Below are positions 18,046-25,387 of a stretch of DNA of 64,000 nt, piece after piece. The notes under the pieces are model-generated. The model was not told the DNA's origin. It saw nothing but the letters and a program-made list of their open reading frames with translations, and did no database searches. Each line of letters starts with the position of its first letter. Within the stretch, counting starts at the first letter, position 1. Source of the stretch: Microcella alkaliphila (GTDB lineage: Bacteria > Actinomycetota > Actinomycetes > Actinomycetales > Microbacteriaceae); the NCBI RefSeq assembly GCF_004216855.1, contig NZ_SGXT01000016.1, positions 124,001-188,000 of the forward strand. Direction: 5' to 3'. The position numbers were made by a program, and so were the translations under genes.

Positions 18046-19082
18046 CAGAGCACCGCCCCCGCGTAGAGGGCCGGCCGTCTGCCCATGGTGCGGTCGACCG
18101 CGTCGAGGATGCGGTCGAGGTCGGGCAGGAAGTGCTCTTCGTGGCGCGAGGCCGGGTAGGGGATGTCGAAGCCGGTGACCCGCTGGGGTGCCGCCTCGAG
18201 GTGGTAGAAGCAGCGGTCGGTGAGTTCGGCCGCAAGGTCGGCGCCGATTCCGCCGGTGCGCTGGGCCTCGTGCGCGATGACGAGCCGCCCGGTCTTCGCG
18301 ACCGAGGCGACGACCGTGTCGACGTCGACCGGGGCGAGCGAGCGCAGGTCGATCACCTCGATCGAGACGGTGTCGGCGTCTCCGCCGCCCGAGCCCGCTG
18401 CCGCGGCCGCCGCGGCGTCGATCGCGGTTGCCACGAGCGGACCGTAGGTGACGAGCGTGACGTCCGAGCCGGGCACGACGACGCGGGCCGAGCCCATCGG
18501 CAGCACGTCGTCGCGGTCGAGGGCGTCCTCGTCGACCTCGCCCTTCGTCCAGTAGCGGCGCTTGGGCTCGAAGAACAGCACGGGGTCGTCGCACCAGATC
18601 GCCTGCTGCAGCAGCGTGTGCGCGTCCTGCGGCGTCGAGCAGGTCACAACCCTGAGGCCGGCCGTGTGCGCGAAGTAGGCCTCCGGGCTCTCGGAGTGAT
18701 GCTCGACCGCCCCGATGCCGCCGCCGAACGGTACGCGAATCGTGATGGGCATGCGCACGTTCCCGCGGGTGCGGTAGTGGAGTTTCGCCACCTGGGTGAC
18801 GATCTGGTCGAACGCCGGGTAGATGAAGCCGTCGAACTGGATCTCAACGACCGGTCGGAAGCCCTTGAACGCGAGCCCGACGGCCATGCCGAGAATGCCG
18901 GATTCCGCGAGCGGCATATCCATGACCCGGTCGCCCCCGAACTCGGCCTTGAGCCCGTCGGTCACTCGGAAGACCCCGCCGAGGGTGCCGATGTCTTCGC
19001 CCATGATGAGCACCCGGTCGTCGTGCGCGAGCGAGCGCCGCAACGACGCGTTGAGTGCTTTTGCCAGAGTCATCTCGGCCAT
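18045..19082 (-). CDS. 2-oxo acid dehydrogenase E1 beta subunit
   Basis: The 345-residue subunit begins AEMTLAKALNASL. It carries the TPP-contacting glutamate in VLIMGEDIG, PLAESGILGMAVG, the FDQIVTQVAK segment, RVPFGGGIGAVEHHSES and a C-terminal transketolase fold with IEVIDLRSLAPVD. With the alpha subunit it decarboxylates a 2-oxo acid. The HHSES segment resembles branched-chain E1 beta. A run of glycine, serine and alanine near residue 225 is an unusual low-complexity insertion. It is encoded between E1 alpha and E2 with overlapping ends. Confidence 0.92.
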   Translation of the reverse strand: MAEMTLAKALNASLRRSLAHDDRVLIMGEDIGTLGGVFRVTDGLKAEFGGDRVMDMPLAESGILGMAVGLAFKGFRPVVEIQFDGFIYPAFDQIVTQVAKLHYRTRGNVRMPITIRVPFGGGIGAVEHHSESPEAYFAHTAGLRVVTCSTPQDAHTLLQQAIWCDDPVLFFEPKRRYWTKGEVDEDALDRDDVLPMGSARVVVPGSDVTLVTYGPLVATAIDAAAAAAAGSGGGDADTVSIEVIDLRSLAPVDVDTVVASVAKTGRLVIAHEAQRTGGIGADLAAELTDRCFYHLEAAPQRVTGFDIPYPASRHEEHFLPDLDRILDAVDRTMGRRPALYAGAVL

Positions 19083-20212
19083 CAGTTCACGCCCTCCTCA
19101 AAGCTCTCGAGGTACTCGCCGAATTGGCGGCGCTGCTCGTCGACGCCGCGGTGCGGCTCGGCGTACACGTGGTCGAACATGGTCAGAGGCGGTGGGTCGA
19201 CCTGCTCCGTGCATCCCGCTCGGAATTCGGCGGCCGCCTCGTCGGCGCGGCGGGCGATGGATGCGGCGAGCGCGTCATCGAGGCCGCCGGCCTCCCGCAG
19301 GTGCGCCTCCACGCGCGCGAGCGGGTCGCGCCCCGCCCACTCTTCGCGCTCGAGCGGGTCAACGTAGCGTGACGGGTCGTCGGAGGTCGTGTGCGGGCCC
19401 ATGCGGTAGGTGATCGCCTCGATGAACGTCGGGCCGCCTCCCTCGCGGGCCTGCTCGACGGCACGGCGCATGACGGCCATGACGGCGAGCACGTCGTTGC
19501 CGTCGACCCGCACGCTGGGAATGCCGAAGCCGGGTGCCCGGTCGGCGATCGGCCGCTGCGCCTGCAGGGTCACAGGTTCGCTGATCGCCCACTGGTTGTT
19601 CTGGCAGAAGAAGATGACGGGGGCGCGGAAGGAGGCGGCGAACACCATCGCCTCGTTCACGTCGCCCTGGGTCGTGGCGCCGTCGCCGAAATAGGCGACC
19701 GCGACCGAGTCCTCGCCGTCGAGCTTCGCGCCGACCGCGTATCCCATAGCGTGCAGGGCCTGCGTGCCGATGACGATCGCGGGGGTGGCCATGCCCACCT
19801 CGTAGGGGTTCCAGCCCGAGAGGGCGGTGCCGCGCCAGACGTTCAGCATCTCAGTGAGCTTCACGCCGCGGCAGTAGGCGACGGCGTTCTCGCGGTAGCT
19901 CGAGAACACGAAGTCGTCGGGGCGCAGCACGCGGGCCGAGCCGACCTGAGCAGCCTCCTGGCCGAGCAGCGGCGGCCAGAGACCCAGCTCGCCCTGGCGT
20001 TGCAGCGCGGTCGCCTCGACGTCGAGGCGACGCACGATCACGAGGTCTTCGTAGAGACTCGCGAGCTGGTCGCCCGAGACGTCGGCGACGTAGTCGTCGT
20101 AGGGAGCGTGCGGAACTCGGCGACCGGAGGGGTCGAGCAGCTGAACCGGGCGGTCGTGCGGCGCGGATGCGCGCGGCTGCGACTCGCGGGATTCGGACAG
20201 GGACGACGGCAT
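19082..20212 (-). CDS. 2-oxo acid dehydrogenase E1 alpha subunit
   Basis: The 376-residue subunit carries the TPP/magnesium motif GDGATTQGDVNEAM through NNQWAIS and the phosphorylation-loop-like RMGPHTTSDDPSRY. YEDLVIVRRLD and LGLWPPLLGQEAAQVG lie near the N-terminus. These fit branched-chain 2-oxo acid or pyruvate E1 alpha of the heterotetrameric type. GGAGGAG lies five bases before the ATG, a strong ribosome site for the first gene of the operon. No E3 (dihydrolipoamide dehydrogenase) gene is adjacent, so it must be supplied from elsewhere. Confidence 0.93.
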   Translation of the reverse strand: MPSSLSESRESQPRASAPHDRPVQLLDPSGRRVPHAPYDDYVADVSGDQLASLYEDLVIVRRLDVEATALQRQGELGLWPPLLGQEAAQVGSARVLRPDDFVFSSYRENAVAYCRGVKLTEMLNVWRGTALSGWNPYEVGMATPAIVIGTQALHAMGYAVGAKLDGEDSVAVAYFGDGATTQGDVNEAMVFAASFRAPVIFFCQNNQWAISEPVTLQAQRPIADRAPGFGIPSVRVDGNDVLAVMAVMRRAVEQAREGGGPTFIEAITYRMGPHTTSDDPSRYVDPLEREEWAGRDPLARVEAHLREAGGLDDALAASIARRADEAAAEFRAGCTEQVDPPPLTMFDHVYAEPHRGVDEQRRQFGEYLESFEEGVN

Positions 20213-20266
20213 TGGCTCCTCCGATCCACCGCTCGCGACTGGTGTGTCGGTGCGCGGTGACGCTCA

Positions 20267-20291
20267 CAGTTCCCACTTGTGGCGGAAACTG
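20267..20291. promoter_or_regulatory. Imperfect palindrome in a divergent control region
   Basis: Between the divergent E1 alpha and flavoprotein genes, CAGTT (20267-20271) and AACTG (20287-20291) flank an inner CCACTTGTGG. It is a plausible operator for a regulator of one or both genes. The regulator is not encoded nearby. Confidence 0.35.
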
Positions 20292-20409
20292 ACCCGGGCG
20301 ACGGTGCCCGAGGCTACCTACGACGGTATCCCCGAAGCGCTCCCGCGACAAGCCGGGCACGCGCTTCGCGGCATACTGGCCGGGGCCCCAACGATGCGGA
20401 GACTTCTCT

Positions 20410-22068
20410 ATGACCGAGACCGATCAATCCGACGCGATCATCATCGGCGCGGGCCTGTCTGGCCTCGTGGCGGCGGCCGAGCTGGTCGACGCCGGTAAAC
20501 GCGTGACGATCGTCGACCAGGAGCCGGAGGCCACCTTCGGCGGGCAGGCCTGGTGGTCATTCGGTGGGTTGTTCCTCGTCGACAGCCCCGAACAGCGCCG
20601 GATGGGCATCCGCGACTCGCTCGAGCTCGCGCGTGCGGACTGGGTGGGCACGGCGGGCTTCGATCGGCCGGAAGATGACCACGCACGGGCGTGGGCGGAG
20701 GCCTACCTCGCGTGGGCTGCCGACGAGAAGCGCGCATGGCTGCGCGAAAAGGGCATCGGCCTCTTCCCGGTCGTCGGCTGGGCCGAGCGCGGCGGCGACA
20801 CGGCGACGCGGCACGGCAACTCGGTGCCCCGCTTTCACATCGTGTGGGGCACGGGACCGGGCATCCTCGAGCCGTTCATCCGCACCGTGCGGCGCGGCGT
20901 CGACGAGGGGCTCGTCACCCTCACGTTCCGCCACCGCGTCGATGCGCTGTCGGTGACCGACGGGCGCGTTCACGGGGTGACCGGCAGCATCCTCGCGCCC
21001 GACGATGCCGAGCGCGGCGCGCCGTCGAATCGCGACGTCGTCGGCGACTTTGCCCTGCACGCCGATGCGGTCGTGATCGCCTCCGGGGGCATCGGCGGCA
21101 ACCACGACCTCGTGCGCGCCGCGTGGCCGAAGCGGCTCGGCGCTCCCCCGACCCGCATGCTCAGCGGCGTGCCGGAACACGTCGACGGGCGCGGGCTCGG
21201 CATCGCCGAGGCGGCCGGTGCGCGACTCGTCAACGGCGACCGCATGTGGCACTACGTGGAGGGCCTCGAGAACTACGCGCCTGTGTGGCAGCGGCATGGC
21301 ATTCGGATTCTGCCGGGGCCGTCGAGCCTGTGGCTCGACGCGACGGGCAGACGACTGCCGACCCCCCTGTTTCCCGGTTTCGACACCCTCAGCACGCTCG
21401 CGCACCTGCGACACACCGGGTACGACCACAGCTGGTTCGTCACGACACAGTCGATCATCGAAAAAGAGTTCGCGCTCAGCGGTAGCGAGCAGAACCCCGA
21501 CCTGACGGGCAAGAGCGTGCGCGAGCTGGTGCGGCAGCGCCTCGGGAAGGGAGCGACGGAGCCGGTCGAGGCGTTCAAGCGGCAGGGGGCAGATTTCATC
21601 GTCGCCGACACCGTCGACGAGCTCGTTGAGCGCATGGCCGCCCTCGAACCGGGCGTGCCGTTCGATACGGACCGCGTGCGCGACGAGATCGCCTCGCGCG
21701 ATCGGATGCTCGCCAACAGCTTCGGCAAGGACGCCCAGCTGACCGCGATCCGCGGCGCGCGGACGTACCGCGGCGACAAGCTCATCCGGGTCGCCCGCCC
21801 CCACCAGCTCGCCGACCCGAAACACGGGCCGCTCATCGCCGTGCGTCTGCACGTCATCACGCGCAAGAGCCTCGGCGGCATCCAGACCGACCTCGACTGC
21901 CGGGCGCTCGACGCAGACGGGTCACCGATCCGCGGGCTGCATGCGGTCGGCGAGGCCGCGGGCTTCGGCGGCGGAGGCGTGCACGGCTACCGCTCCCTCG
22001 AGGGCACGTTCCTCGGCGGCTGCCTGCACACGGGGCTGCGGGCGGGGCGGGCCATCGCGCGCGGATGA
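20410..22068 (+). CDS. FAD-binding dehydrogenase (fumarate reductase/KstD-like flavoprotein)
   Basis: The 552-residue protein begins with the dinucleotide-binding IIIGAGLSGLVAAAEL and an acidic strand end VTIVDQEPE. It has GGQAWWSFGG, a mid-protein ASGGIGGNHDLVR, and C-terminal LGGIQTDLDCRALD and AVGEAAGFGGGGVHGYRSLEG for FAD binding. This order matches FAD-dependent 3-ketosteroid-dehydrogenase/fumarate-reductase-like oxidoreductases annotated simply as FAD-binding dehydrogenases. The substrate is unknown. GGAGA lies about nine bases before the ATG. Confidence 0.87.
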   Translation: MTETDQSDAIIIGAGLSGLVAAAELVDAGKRVTIVDQEPEATFGGQAWWSFGGLFLVDSPEQRRMGIRDSLELARADWVGTAGFDRPEDDHARAWAEAYLAWAADEKRAWLREKGIGLFPVVGWAERGGDTATRHGNSVPRFHIVWGTGPGILEPFIRTVRRGVDEGLVTLTFRHRVDALSVTDGRVHGVTGSILAPDDAERGAPSNRDVVGDFALHADAVVIASGGIGGNHDLVRAAWPKRLGAPPTRMLSGVPEHVDGRGLGIAEAAGARLVNGDRMWHYVEGLENYAPVWQRHGIRILPGPSSLWLDATGRRLPTPLFPGFDTLSTLAHLRHTGYDHSWFVTTQSIIEKEFALSGSEQNPDLTGKSVRELVRQRLGKGATEPVEAFKRQGADFIVADTVDELVERMAALEPGVPFDTDRVRDEIASRDRMLANSFGKDAQLTAIRGARTYRGDKLIRVARPHQLADPKHGPLIAVRLHVITRKSLGGIQTDLDCRALDADGSPIRGLHAVGEAAGFGGGGVHGYRSLEGTFLGGCLHTGLRAGRAIARG

Positions 22069-22078
22069 GCGCGGCCGG

Positions 22079-22768
22079 CTACAGGCTCCAGGCGACGGGC
22101 TTCACGAGCACGTGGCCGCGGCGCGACGTGAGCCGCAGCCACGCCCCTGAGGCGAACTGTTGCACCTGCTCGTCGTCGGCACCCTCCGACTCGTCGCCGA
22201 GAAAGGCGAGGCTCTCCGCCGCAAAAGCCGCGCCGGCCGGCAGGTGGTCGTGGCCGTCGATCGGGCGACCCCACACCTCGGAACGTACGCGGTCGACGAG
22301 GGCCTGCCCGGGATTGTCAGGCACCGCGGCCGCCACTTCGGCGATGCCCTCCGACGCTGTCCGCCGCAGGGTCGACACCGCGACGGGCGCCATGCGCTGC
22401 CAGCCGCCGCGGGGCGGCGAGATCGCGGCCCAGCTCACGGAGTGCACGGGCGTGGGCAAAGCGAGGTCGACGGGAGCGGTGTCGTCCGTGACCTGCGTGA
22501 GGCGAGCATCCACCCGGGTGTTCAGCGAGCGCAACGGCACGACGGCGTCGACGGACCCCTCGGGGGCCGCGAGCGTGCGCAACCCTAAAACGGTCGGGCT
22601 GCGGTCGAGCAGGCCCTTCGGCGCGATGACGGCGACGTAGGCGGCAAGCACACCTGAGTCGGCGATGACGCGCATCGAACCGGCCTCGTCGAGGCGCAGA
22701 GCGCGGGCCGCGAGCGTGCCGAGGTCGCGCAGCGCCGCGGCGCTGCCCAGAGTCACGAACGCAGGCAT
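22079..22768 (-). CDS. Conserved hypothetical protein
   Basis: I do not recognise a family in this 229-residue soluble protein. It is Ala/Val/Leu-rich with alternating helix and strand, contains VLAAYVAVIAPKGL, WAAISPPRGGWQR and an acidic GDESEGADDEQ loop, and has no signal peptide or membrane helix. Its ATG follows a minus-strand TAGTCT by seven bases, pointing to a leaderless message sharing its promoter element with the divergent thioesterase. It ends only ten bases from the flavoprotein stop. Confidence 0.65.
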   Translation of the reverse strand: MPAFVTLGSAAALRDLGTLAARALRLDEAGSMRVIADSGVLAAYVAVIAPKGLLDRSPTVLGLRTLAAPEGSVDAVVPLRSLNTRVDARLTQVTDDTAPVDLALPTPVHSVSWAAISPPRGGWQRMAPVAVSTLRRTASEGIAEVAAAVPDNPGQALVDRVRSEVWGRPIDGHDHLPAGAAFAAESLAFLGDESEGADDEQVQQFASGAWLRLTSRRGHVLVKPVAWSL

Positions 22769-22774
22769 CGCTTC

Positions 22775-22781
22775 TAGACTA
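22775..22781. promoter_or_regulatory. Shared -10 element of a second divergent pair
   Basis: TAGACTA gives TAGACT on the plus strand, eight bases before the ATG at 22789. It gives TAGTCT on the minus strand, seven bases before the ATG ending at 22768. Same design as 1877-1883. Confidence 0.5.
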
Positions 22782-22788
22782 CGGGGCG

Positions 22789-23673
22789 ATGAACGACGAC
22801 AAACGCGACCCCGTTGCCTCCATGCTCGCCGCCCTCACGCTCAGCGAGACGTCTGCGCGCACGAGCGAAGACATCTTCACCGCCCCCAGCCAGTGGATGC
22901 CGCACGGGCGCGTGTTCGGCGGCCAGGTCGCCGCCCAGTCGGTGCTCGCCGCCATGCGCACCGTCGAGGCCGACCGCAGCGTGCACTCGATGCACGGGTA
23001 CTTCCTGCGGCCGGGCGACGTGGCCCAGCCCATCACGTTCAGCGTCGACCGCATCCACGACGGCCGGTCGTTCTCGACGCGGCGCAGCCAGGCGTACCAG
23101 AACGGTGTGCCGATTTTCTCGATGATCGCGTCGTTCCAAGACGACGACCCGGGGCTCGACCACCAGGCGACAATGCCGGAAGGTCTCCCGCAGCCGGAAG
23201 AGCTGCCGAGCGCGGCCGAGGTGCTCGAGCCGATCGACCACCCGACAGCGCAGTTCTGGGCGAGCTCCCGGCCGTTCGATTTGCGGCACGCGCCGGGGCC
23301 CGTCTACTTCCGCGTCGACGGCGAGCATGTTCCGCACCAGGCCGTGTGGTTCCGCGCGCTGTCGGCGCTGCCCGACGACCCCGACCTGCACCGCGCAGCC
23401 CTCGTCTACGCGAGCGACTACTCGATCCTCGAGCCGATCCTGCGCGCGCACGGCCACTCGTGGGCGACGCCGGGGCTCAAGATGGCGAGCCTCGACCATG
23501 CCCTGTGGTGGCACCGCTTCGCGCGCGTCGACGATTGGCTCTGCTACGTGCAGGAGTCGCCGAACGCCATCGGCGGCCGCGGACTCTCGACCGGTCGCAT
23601 CTTCACCCGCGATGGGATGCTCGTGGCCTCCGTCGCGCAGGAGGGCATGGTGCGGGTGCCGCGCCAGGCGTAG
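22789..23673 (+). CDS. tesB: Acyl-CoA thioesterase II
   Basis: The 294-residue protein is a double hot-dog fold thioesterase that hydrolyses fatty acyl-CoA to free acid and CoA. It has HGRVFGGQVAAQSVLAA and SMHGYFLRPGD in the first hot-dog. The second has VYASDYSILEPIL and ASLDHALWWHR, including the catalytic-type Asp, plus GRGLSTGRIFTRDG at the end. Length and motif order match TesB. No ribosome site is visible, in keeping with a leaderless start. Confidence 0.93.
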   Translation: MNDDKRDPVASMLAALTLSETSARTSEDIFTAPSQWMPHGRVFGGQVAAQSVLAAMRTVEADRSVHSMHGYFLRPGDVAQPITFSVDRIHDGRSFSTRRSQAYQNGVPIFSMIASFQDDDPGLDHQATMPEGLPQPEELPSAAEVLEPIDHPTAQFWASSRPFDLRHAPGPVYFRVDGEHVPHQAVWFRALSALPDDPDLHRAALVYASDYSILEPILRAHGHSWATPGLKMASLDHALWWHRFARVDDWLCYVQESPNAIGGRGLSTGRIFTRDGMLVASVAQEGMVRVPRQA

Positions 23674-23683
23674 CCACCCTGCC

Positions 23684-24694
23684 TCAGTGCGCGTGGCCCC
23701 GGCCCCACGCGGGGAACGGATCGACATAGCCTGCCCACTCCATGGGGCCGGCGATTAGCTCGTCGTCGGCGAGCAGGGCCGCGCCGAGCGCGCGGGTGAT
23801 CTCGCGCTCACGCAGCCGCTCCCCCAGGAAGACGATCTCCTGCCCGCTGATGATGTCGGGCTCGTCGTCGCTCAGGCCGGTCGGGTCGAGGTTCAGGTGC
23901 GCTCCAGCGCTCGACCAGGAGCCGACCGATCCGGCCCGGGAGGCGAGGCGCACGACACCGCGCGAGCGCCAGATCGTGCCGGCGTGCTCGGGCGTAAGAC
24001 ACACCCGCACGACCTCGTCGAGGCGGCCGGGGTGAAAGGGCCGGGGGTCGCGAAACACGACCGAGTCGACCCCGCATGGAAGGCGCGGTGCGCGGTCGCT
24101 GAGGGCGAGCATCCAGCCCTGCTCGGAGGCGAGGTCGTCGACCGGCGGGCGGATGAGGCGTCGGAATCGGTAGGCGCCGACCGACGCGGGTCGGTCGACC
24201 AGCAGGATGGGTGCGCGCGGGTTCAGCGCATAGGCGAGGTCGGCGGCGCGCGCCGGCGCGTCACCGACCACGATCACGGCGGTGGCGAACTCGACGCGGT
24301 TTGCAATCGCCTGCGCAGAGGTTCCGTCACCCGTGTCACGTCCGGGGTGCAGGAGCCGGTCGAGCTCGTCGCCGCGCACGACGGCGATGACGTCTCGCAC
24401 GTGGAGTGGGCGCTCACTCGGTTCGCGGGCCGCCAGGGCGGCGTGCAGAGCGAAGCCGACGTCGGCGGGGTCGTGCGCATCGTCGATGCCGAGGGCAAGG
24501 GTGACGGGTGCGGAGTGCGGCATCGCGTCGGGCACCGCATCCTCAATACGCGCGATCAGAGCGTCGATGTCGATGCCGGATCCGTCGCTCGTGCGGCACT
24601 CGCCGACACGGTCGGCGACGAGCGCGGCAGCCTCGGCGCGCGGTGCGCGGTTCGGCCCGGTGACGAGCGTGACCAAGACGGGCGGGACGGGCAT
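23684..24694 (-). CDS. CobW-like zinc-homeostasis protein lacking a P-loop
   Basis: The 336-residue protein has a recognisable CobW C-terminal domain: FRDPRPFHPGRLDEVV and, at the end, GQEIVFLGERL with WAGYVDPFP. The N-terminal GTPase half is degenerate. Where GCxGSGKT is expected there is VTGPNRAPRAEAA, and I see no CxCC metal motif. COG0523 proteins normally use GTP to deliver zinc, and many are Zur-controlled. This one is divergent from a cysteine-free L36 gene across a Zur-like box and has a GAGGAG ribosome site. The zinc-starvation context is strong. Whether it still binds nucleotide is doubtful. Confidence 0.75.
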   Translation of the reverse strand: MPVPPVLVTLVTGPNRAPRAEAAALVADRVGECRTSDGSGIDIDALIARIEDAVPDAMPHSAPVTLALGIDDAHDPADVGFALHAALAAREPSERPLHVRDVIAVVRGDELDRLLHPGRDTGDGTSAQAIANRVEFATAVIVVGDAPARAADLAYALNPRAPILLVDRPASVGAYRFRRLIRPPVDDLASEQGWMLALSDRAPRLPCGVDSVVFRDPRPFHPGRLDEVVRVCLTPEHAGTIWRSRGVVRLASRAGSVGSWSSAGAHLNLDPTGLSDDEPDIISGQEIVFLGERLREREITRALGAALLADDELIAGPMEWAGYVDPFPAWGRGHAH

Positions 24695-24716
24695 CGAACT
24701 CCTCGTGCTAGCTTAC

Positions 24717-24731
24717 TGATAACGATTATCA
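24717..24731. promoter_or_regulatory. Zur-type operator
   Basis: TGATAACGATTATCA has 6-bp inverted arms (TGATAA/TTATCA) around a 3-base core and closely matches actinobacterial Zur boxes. It lies between the divergent CobW-like gene and the L36 paralogue, where zinc-bound Zur would repress both. Confidence 0.8.
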
Positions 24732-24749
24732 CTATAGCGAGGAGTGGCG

Positions 24750-24872
24750 ATGAAGGTTCGCACCAGCATCAAGAGCATGAAGAAGATGCCCGGATCGCAG
24801 GTTGTGCGCCGCCGCGGACGCGTCTTCGTGATCAACAAGCAGAACCCGCGCTTTAAGGCGCGCCAGGGCTAG
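24750..24872 (+). CDS. rpmJ: 50S ribosomal protein L36 paralogue, zinc-independent
   Basis: The 40-residue basic protein begins [15 protein letters not shown] and ends with [13 protein letters not shown], the L36 pattern. The standard form carries a Cys3His zinc site; here there is no cysteine at all, which marks the C-minus paralogue (RpmJ2/YkgO type). It replaces the zinc-bearing L36 when zinc is scarce and so frees zinc from ribosomes. GAGGAG lies five bases before the ATG, and the Zur-like box is 19 bases upstream. Confidence 0.93.
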   Translation: MKVRTSIKSMKKMPGSQVVRRRGRVFVINKQNPRFKARQG

Positions 24873-24895
24873 TCCGGCTCGGCGCTCAGCGGGCC

Positions 24896-25372
24896 TCAGC
24901 CGCGGAAGGCGACCGGCTCGTCCGTGTAGCGCTGCCACACCTCCCGCACCGCGGGCGGGATGCGCGTGGGCGCGCCGGTCGCCGCATCGACCAGTACCAG
25001 CGTGGTCGCGGCTATCGCGTACGGGGCACGGTCTCCGGTGTCGGCGTCACCGACAGCGCGCGGCGGAAGCACCTCGTAGTGCACCTCGAGGCTCGCCCCT
25101 CCCATGCGCGCGATCCACAGCGAGACCTCGAGCGGCTCGCGCAGGTGCGGAATCTCGCGGCGGTACTCGATGCGCTGCGCCGCGATCACCGTGTGTTGCA
25201 GAGCCTCGGGCCCGGACTGGAGGACGGCCGTGGGATGCACGGCGTCTGGTCCCACCCAGAACGCACTGATGCGCGCCTCCTCCAGCAGAGTCAGGAAGGC
25301 GGCGTTGTTGACGTGCCCGTACGCATCCAGATCGCTCCAGCGCACGGGCACGTCGACGCTCACGCGAGACAT
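24896..25372 (-). CDS. 4HBT-family acyl-CoA thioesterase
   Basis: The 158-residue single hot-dog protein has the 4-hydroxybenzoyl-CoA thioesterase signature RWSDLDAYGHVNNAAFL followed by LLEEAR, with the catalytic Asp in SDLDAYGHVNN. Such enzymes hydrolyse aryl- or acyl-CoA thioesters. The substrate is unknown. It starts 15 bases after the ettA stop on the same strand and probably shares its transcript. Confidence 0.88.
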   Translation of the reverse strand: MSRVSVDVPVRWSDLDAYGHVNNAAFLTLLEEARISAFWVGPDAVHPTAVLQSGPEALQHTVIAAQRIEYRREIPHLREPLEVSLWIARMGGASLEVHYEVLPPRAVGDADTGDRAPYAIAATTLVLVDAATGAPTRIPPAVREVWQRYTDEPVAFRG

Positions 25373-25387
25373 GCGAGTTGTCGCGCC

